Under the pieces are notes generated by a model that made no database searches, was not told where the DNA came from, and saw only the letters and a list, made by a program, of their open reading frames with translations. This document shows positions 9,272 to 13,886 of a stretch of 13,886 bases of DNA, in pieces. How positions within the stretch are numbered: the first letter of the stretch is position 1; each line of letters begins with the position of its first letter. Location: positions 143,229 to 157,114 of the forward strand of contig QKYT01000228.1 in the NCBI GenBank assembly GCA_003550305.1. The letters are read 5' to 3'. The DNA comes from Glomus cerebriforme. Lineage: Eukaryota; Glomeromycota; Glomeromycetes; Glomerales; Glomeraceae. The position numbers and the translations under genes are program-made.

Positions 9272-11983
9272 TTATGCATTTACAACAGTTAGTCTTCTTT
9301 TAGGTATAGTCATAACAACAACTTCTCTATTGTGCATATCTTGTTCCAATTGAGCTTGTTCAGCTTCTTCATCCGTTTCATCATCTTCAATTCTAACACT
9401 TCTCATTCTATCGGAAGATGTCGCTGGTAATGCAACATCCCCATCACTTTCAAAATCGTATTGTTTCATTTCATTAATTTCACCTTTACCACAAGCAATC
9501 TTATGCATGAATAATACAAGTAAACTATTTCTACCTTTTGGATATCCATATCGAGCTGCGATAATCCAAATTAAATAAATAATTATCATAAATCCAATAA
9601 ATAAATAAAAATATAATGAATCTAAGCCTTTTTTTGTAATTAATGATATTCCAATAAATATTGCTGTTAAAATTAAAACAATTTGTGCAATTACATGATG
9701 AAAACGTCTTATTATAATTATTTTTGACGATATTGACGATGTTTGTAATCCGCTTCTGGATACAGCTGTACTTTGAGATGTTCTTCTAGAGTTTGGACCG
9801 TTTAGTAAACTATTATTTCTTGATCCTTGTGAAGACATTGTTGGATGATTATTTGTAGATTTTAACATTGACATCGGAGGTGATTGTGATGGAGTTTCTC
9901 CTCCTGATACCAATCGATTTCCTGGTCTAGAAACTTCAAATGACTTAGCTTGTTTTGAATTTGACTCGGAATTTCGCCAATTAAAAAACTTTGTTAATCC
10001 CCGTTTATTATTATCTGAATCATCATTTGAGATTGTATCTGATTCATATGTTTTGCTTACACATAATGATACAATCGCCATCAAAGGTACAAATAAATAT
10101 AATAATACTAATAACACTAATCCGAGTAATCCATGAAGTGAACTAAAATGACCAGTCAATTTTTGTTTATCTTGATATGCAATTGCAAATCCATAAAACG
10201 CTGTTGCATATGAAGCTACTATAAATGTTGTATACAATCCTGCTATTGCCCATTTCTGATTTGACCCATATCCGAATCTTATAACTGACGCCGCTAATGG
10301 TAAACATATAAAACTTATTGTTGAGAATGTCCCATGGCTTTTCGGAGTGGTAGAATTTTCGAAAAAATTGGAATCACTACTATCACTATTTGATTTACCA
10401 TCTCCTGTCCCTGCCTTTGTTCCAGGTTTGACTACTGTACCGCCTGTTCCTTTAGGCTCTAAAACACATTGAAGGAATTTCACTGGTGGATTAGTCATAG
10501 ACTTAGCTGTATCTCCCGAAGTGGGAACAGTATTTAATCTCAATATCCAAACATCATTGAGATTGTTCCCATCTGTACCTTCTCCTCCGAATAATAAAAT
10601 ATCTGTAGCTGAAGATACAGATGAGCCAATCACTGTTGGAATAGGTATCATTTGAGCTCCTATTCTTTTAGGTGGATATCCAGAAGCTGGATCTTGTTGC
10701 GGAAGAACACGAACCCAATTCCCCAAATCAGCATCTAAAACACCAATTTCGCCAGCATATCCAACAAATTCTCCATCAGATGACTTTCCGCCATAAACTA
10801 TTGCTTGATTAGGATAAGTAATCTTGCTATTACTATTCATAATCATAGCAGCTCCTGATCTTGCACCTAAACAAGAATTCTTTTTACTCCATAAAGGTGT
10901 TGCACTATTAACATTTCCATTAGTATAGTTACTTCCCAAATCTAGTGAATAAGTATCTGACAATGCGCAAGTTCCTTCAAGTTGATCACATCCTCCATAT
11001 AATGCCAATCTATTATTCGGTAATATTGTACCAGCCATAGAAGAACGTCCTGAAGGAATTACTGATCCAGCTACAACAGGAACTTTATACCAAGTAGCTG
11101 ATAAAGTCACTAAATTTGGAGAAAGATTCCCAGATGTAACAAGAGCGTAAAGATCGGTAAAAAAATGTGTACCATTTGTTCCATGACTTGCCCATAATGT
11201 ATTTGTCTCTACAATTTGAGATGATGTTGCTAATGTTGTATCAATTCCACCAATACTACCGTACATTAAAGGAGGTATTTCTCCATTAACATTATTAACT
11301 TTTGTCCATTGTTTGTAACTAAAATCAAATGCCCAAACGTCATTATAAAGTATATTCCCGGATCCTTCACCACAAGAAATAATAAATGCATTTCGATAAG
11401 ATGATGATTTATCAACTCCAAAAATCATATTTGATCTTGCCTCCGGACCTTGCGGATTAACGTTTGGATAATCAGAGAGTTGTTTCCATGCATTTACGGT
11501 TAAATCTATTAAATAAGTTGCTCCAGATTTACTCCCAGTTGGCGTTCTATAAAAATGAAAAATATTAAACTCGTTTTCAACAATATGACGTTAAAATATT
11601 GGTCAAGCCACATCAATCATTATATATAAATAGTCAATCTTTTCTTCTCACCAAAAATGATAATAATAAATAAATACTTACGTTCCGCCAAAAATTATGG
11701 CTAAATCGTTATCTTTAGAATATCCAAAAGCGAAATCTTTTAATCCAGGTGGCGGAGTACCGCTTAAATTAGGTCTCAAATCTATCCATTGCATTGTAGG
11801 TATAGCAATAGTTCCATCCGAATCAACTTGTTGGGCATTTACTCCAAATGATACAAACTTACAAATAAGAAGAAAACATATTAAACATAAAAGAAATGAA
11901 TGAGATATATTATATAAAAGTGATGCTATTTTTGAAGTTATTTGCGTATTATCCGATATTCGTATTGGTTTAAGTTGTGTCAT
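9272..11983 (-). CDS. Kelch-repeat ectodomain fused to a cytochrome b561-like membrane domain, 2 exons, 858 aa
   Basis: Exons are 11983-11682 and 11546-9272, joined across a GTAAGT...TATAG intron (AC|A, Thr101). Residues about 28-50 are a hydrophobic signal segment ending VNA, with likely cleavage before QQ. Residues about 65-440 hold six kelch-like repeats (FGG, YGG and FGGEGTDGNNLNDVW strand starts, each followed by a late Trp or Leu), and sequons such as N225-GT, N307-YT and N498-ST suit a secreted face. A Ser/Asp/Gly-rich linker (about 465-503) leads to five predicted helices near 506-527, 533-558, 570-597, 717-737 and 745-765. KSHGTFS (H505), FSSLHGLLG (H572) and RRFHH (H717/H718) resemble histidine positions of the b561 FRRS1-like core. 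Residues 598-712 are a Ser/Asn-rich, probably cytoplasmic loop, followed by an acidic tail. Electron transfer or surface redox is inferred only. A haem-free membrane kelch protein is the alternative. No galactose-oxidase catalytic assignment is justified. Confidence 0.88.
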
Positions 11984-12090
11984 TGTTATTTAAAAACACA
12001 ACTCGATATGTAAAAGTGTTGATTCGTAAATTATTCTTAAGCAGTAGATAGTGGTAATAAAAACTTTCAAACTATTCCGTAAAAAACAAA

Positions 12091-12115
12091 AAATAAAATA
12101 AAATAAAATAAAATA
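12091..12115. repeat. AAAAT pentanucleotide microsatellite
   Basis: About five tandem AAAAT units lie roughly 110 bp upstream of the kelch-b561 ATG, in the likely leader or promoter. Copy number would be expected to vary between strains. Confidence 0.8.
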
Positions 12116-12963
12116 ATAATTACTTTTATGAGAATACAAGAAAAAAAAAGAATAAATTAAGGAATACAAATATTGTACATATGTATAAATATGAAAAGGT
12201 TTATGAGCATTTACGCATCGAGGAAGGTTGAAGTGTGTATTAAAAAGAGAAGTTAATTCAACCTTTATATGGTCCAATAACGTAAGGAGTCGTGATAACA
12301 AAAATTTGACTGTTTGACGAAAAAACACGATCGCTTTTCACAACAGTTTTTACAACTTAAACACTTAATATTAATAAATTATGTGTAGAACTGATTAAAA
12401 AGAAACCAAATACAGAACAAAACTTATCAGTTGTCTTGTTGGTCTGGGAAAAAAAAATTTTTTATAATTTGTAGGAACAAAGTAATGTAAATTTTGTAAT
12501 TTATTAATACCAAGCAGTGATAATAAATTGTAATACATTAAAAAATAATTTCAAAAATAGTACAATATCTCCAAAAGAGTAAACTATTTTTGTAAACAAT
12601 TTTTACGTTATACTAAATATATTTGAAATAAATACTCACTTCAATAAAAGTCTATAAATGTAATAGATTTTATATAAATAGCATCGTTAGAGACGAAGTT
12701 ATGGTTCCTAAATCACATTTTTTACCTTCCATCAATTTTTCTTTGGCAATGCTATTTTTGTGTTCGTATTATTAAAAAAAATTAGGATTTTTATTAATTA
12801 TTATCATTTCTTCATACTTCTGCGTATTAATCATTGTTTCAAAACTTAATTGCTTCTTTTACTCTAAAGCGGAATAGAATTACGTAAATATAATCTGTAA
12901 ATTTTGGCCGGAATTTACGGCATTAAGAAACGAGTATGTATCTGACAAAAAATGATGTATGGC

Positions 12964-12977
12964 GGTTACATGTAACC
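12964..12977. repeat. Perfect 14-bp palindrome GGTTACATGTAACC
   Basis: The sequence equals its own reverse complement and lies about 980 bp upstream of the kelch-b561 start. A smaller GC-richer inverted repeat (GCCG...CGGC) occurs about 50 bp to its left. It could be a dimeric binding site or the edge of a decayed element, and neither can be settled from the window. Confidence 0.7.
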
Positions 12978-13620
12978 TCATTTACAATCTTGTTCATAAA
13001 CTTTCTATTTAACAAAAAAGAACTATGTTTAGGTCAAAAAAAAATTTTTTATTTGAAGAATTAATTTTAAATCAAAAAAATTATATGTTATTTGAATATT
13101 ACTGAATTTATAATTCTATATACAGTCCTTTAATTGTTAATTTTTTTTAAAAATAATATAATAATATTAATAATTTTATAAAAGAATTAGTTAATTTGGT
13201 TTTAATAGTAATATTAATATTAAATTTGTTATATTAAATTATTAGTTTTTTATAATACTATTTTTGGATGATTTTTTAATTATTAGATTTCTTTTTTTTT
13301 TTATTTAGACAAACAAGAATATTGGTGATTTTCTTTTTACCTTTAATGGCTAAATTTTAAAACAAATAGATGAAATAAAAAAAAAAACAGAAAACTATTA
13401 TTTTAAATTTTTAGAGAAATTTAAAAAATAAAGAATTATAGTTAAATATTTATATAAATTAATCAATATACAATTTGAAGCTTGTGTAATTGAAGATATA
13501 AAAACTATTAGAAAAGTATAAATAAATAATTTTTTTATTATATTTATCATAGTATAATAAATTAATATTGTATAATTATATAAATTTTTTTTATAATATT
13601 ATTATAAAAAGGGAAAATTT

Positions 13621-13658
13621 ATTCCTCACCCCGGGGTGAGATCGATATTCCTCACCCC
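13621..13658. repeat. GC-rich palindrome with 26-bp direct repeat
   Basis: CTCACCCCGGGGTGAG at 13625-13640 is a perfect 16-bp palindrome. The 12-mer ATTCCTCACCCC occurs at 13621-13632 and again at 13647-13658, giving a 26-bp period. As a result GGGGTGAG at 13633-13640 can also pair with CTCACCCC at 13651-13658 around a 10-nt loop. The block is markedly richer in G+C than its surroundings. Confidence 0.8.
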
Positions 13659-13886
13659 CTGATCACATTTCCATTTTTGGCATCACCCTTAAACAATGTT
13701 TATTTGTTTATTATTCTGATAATAAACTTTTCAAATCTTTTTCTCCTTTCTTTCTTTTCTTTCTTTTTGTTTTAAAAATTTATTTTAAAAGTTTTCATTA
13801 ATTAATAAAGCTAAATATTTTTTCAATAGTGGTTTAGAACTTGTGTAAAATTTTATCATAAAGTTATATTTTATAATTTCAACAAA

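Larger units (their letters stand above)
11984..13886. other. AT-rich region upstream of kelch-b561, no gene recognised
   Basis: This 1.9-kb stretch contains the promoter and 5' leader of the minus-strand kelch-b561 gene and then non-coding DNA to the window edge. The only open frame of note (minus, 12328-11990) has a low-complexity Phe/Tyr/Leu-rich translation driven by the AAAAT microsatellite and is not credible. The region holds palindromes at 12964-12977 and 13625-13640 and a CTTT-rich pyrimidine stretch at about 13736-13768. No tRNA, rRNA or transposase reading frame was seen. Confidence 0.7.

Noticed and set aside
9272..11983. Galactose oxidase as the function of the kelch protein
   Set aside because: Kelch repeats alone are shared by many proteins. 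Six repeats plus a membrane domain do not match a secreted copper oxidase, and I could not place its catalytic residues.
11990..12328. 112-codon minus-strand open frame just upstream of the kelch-b561 start
   Set aside because: The translation is Phe/Tyr/Leu/Ile-rich low-complexity sequence produced partly by the AAAAT repeat, with no domain. It most likely lies in the leader or promoter. An upstream ORF role cannot be excluded but is not supported.

Overview
The window looks like nuclear DNA from an early-diverging fungus, most likely an arbuscular mycorrhizal one (Glomeromycotina, Rhizophagus-like). The reasons are very high A+T in non-coding DNA, long A/T homopolymers, many short GT-AG introns (mostly about 55-135 bp) and fungal-type proteins. 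The lineage is inferred from composition and gene style, not from a database match.

Four protein genes can be rebuilt exon by exon with consistent reading phase. From left to right they are: (1) a complete RuvB-like AAA+ ATPase 1 gene (RVB1/pontin) on the minus strand, 2662-772, 8 exons, 452 aa; (2) a complete DCAF13/SOF1 WD-repeat gene on the plus strand, 2806-5047, 11 exons, 442 aa, whose first coding exon appears to hold only the ATG; (3) a complete WDR24 (SEA2/RTC1) gene on the minus strand, 8691-5202, 17 exons, 764 aa; (4) a two-exon minus-strand gene, 11983-9272, 858 aa, for a signal peptide, a six-repeat kelch ectodomain and a five-helix membrane domain resembling cytochrome b561 of the FRRS1 type.

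RVB1 and DCAF13 diverge from a 143-bp interval. Both act in ribosome biogenesis (box C/D snoRNP assembly and the SSU processome), so a shared promoter makes sense. DCAF13 and WDR24 converge with 154 bp between stop codons. WDR24 belongs to GATOR2/SEACAT, which controls TORC1, a main regulator of ribosome production. The functional link is suggestive, but the neighbourhood may be chance. Three consecutive genes encode beta-propellers (two WD40, one kelch).

The flanks (1-771 and 11984-13886) and the 8692-9271 spacer have no convincing gene. They hold homopolymers, microsatellites and a few palindromes, including a GC-rich one at 13625-13640 that stands out from its surroundings. I saw no rRNA, tRNA, CRISPR array or intact transposon. 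The most unusual item is the kelch-b561 fusion, which appears to lack one of the four expected haem-ligand histidines and has a long loop inside the membrane domain.
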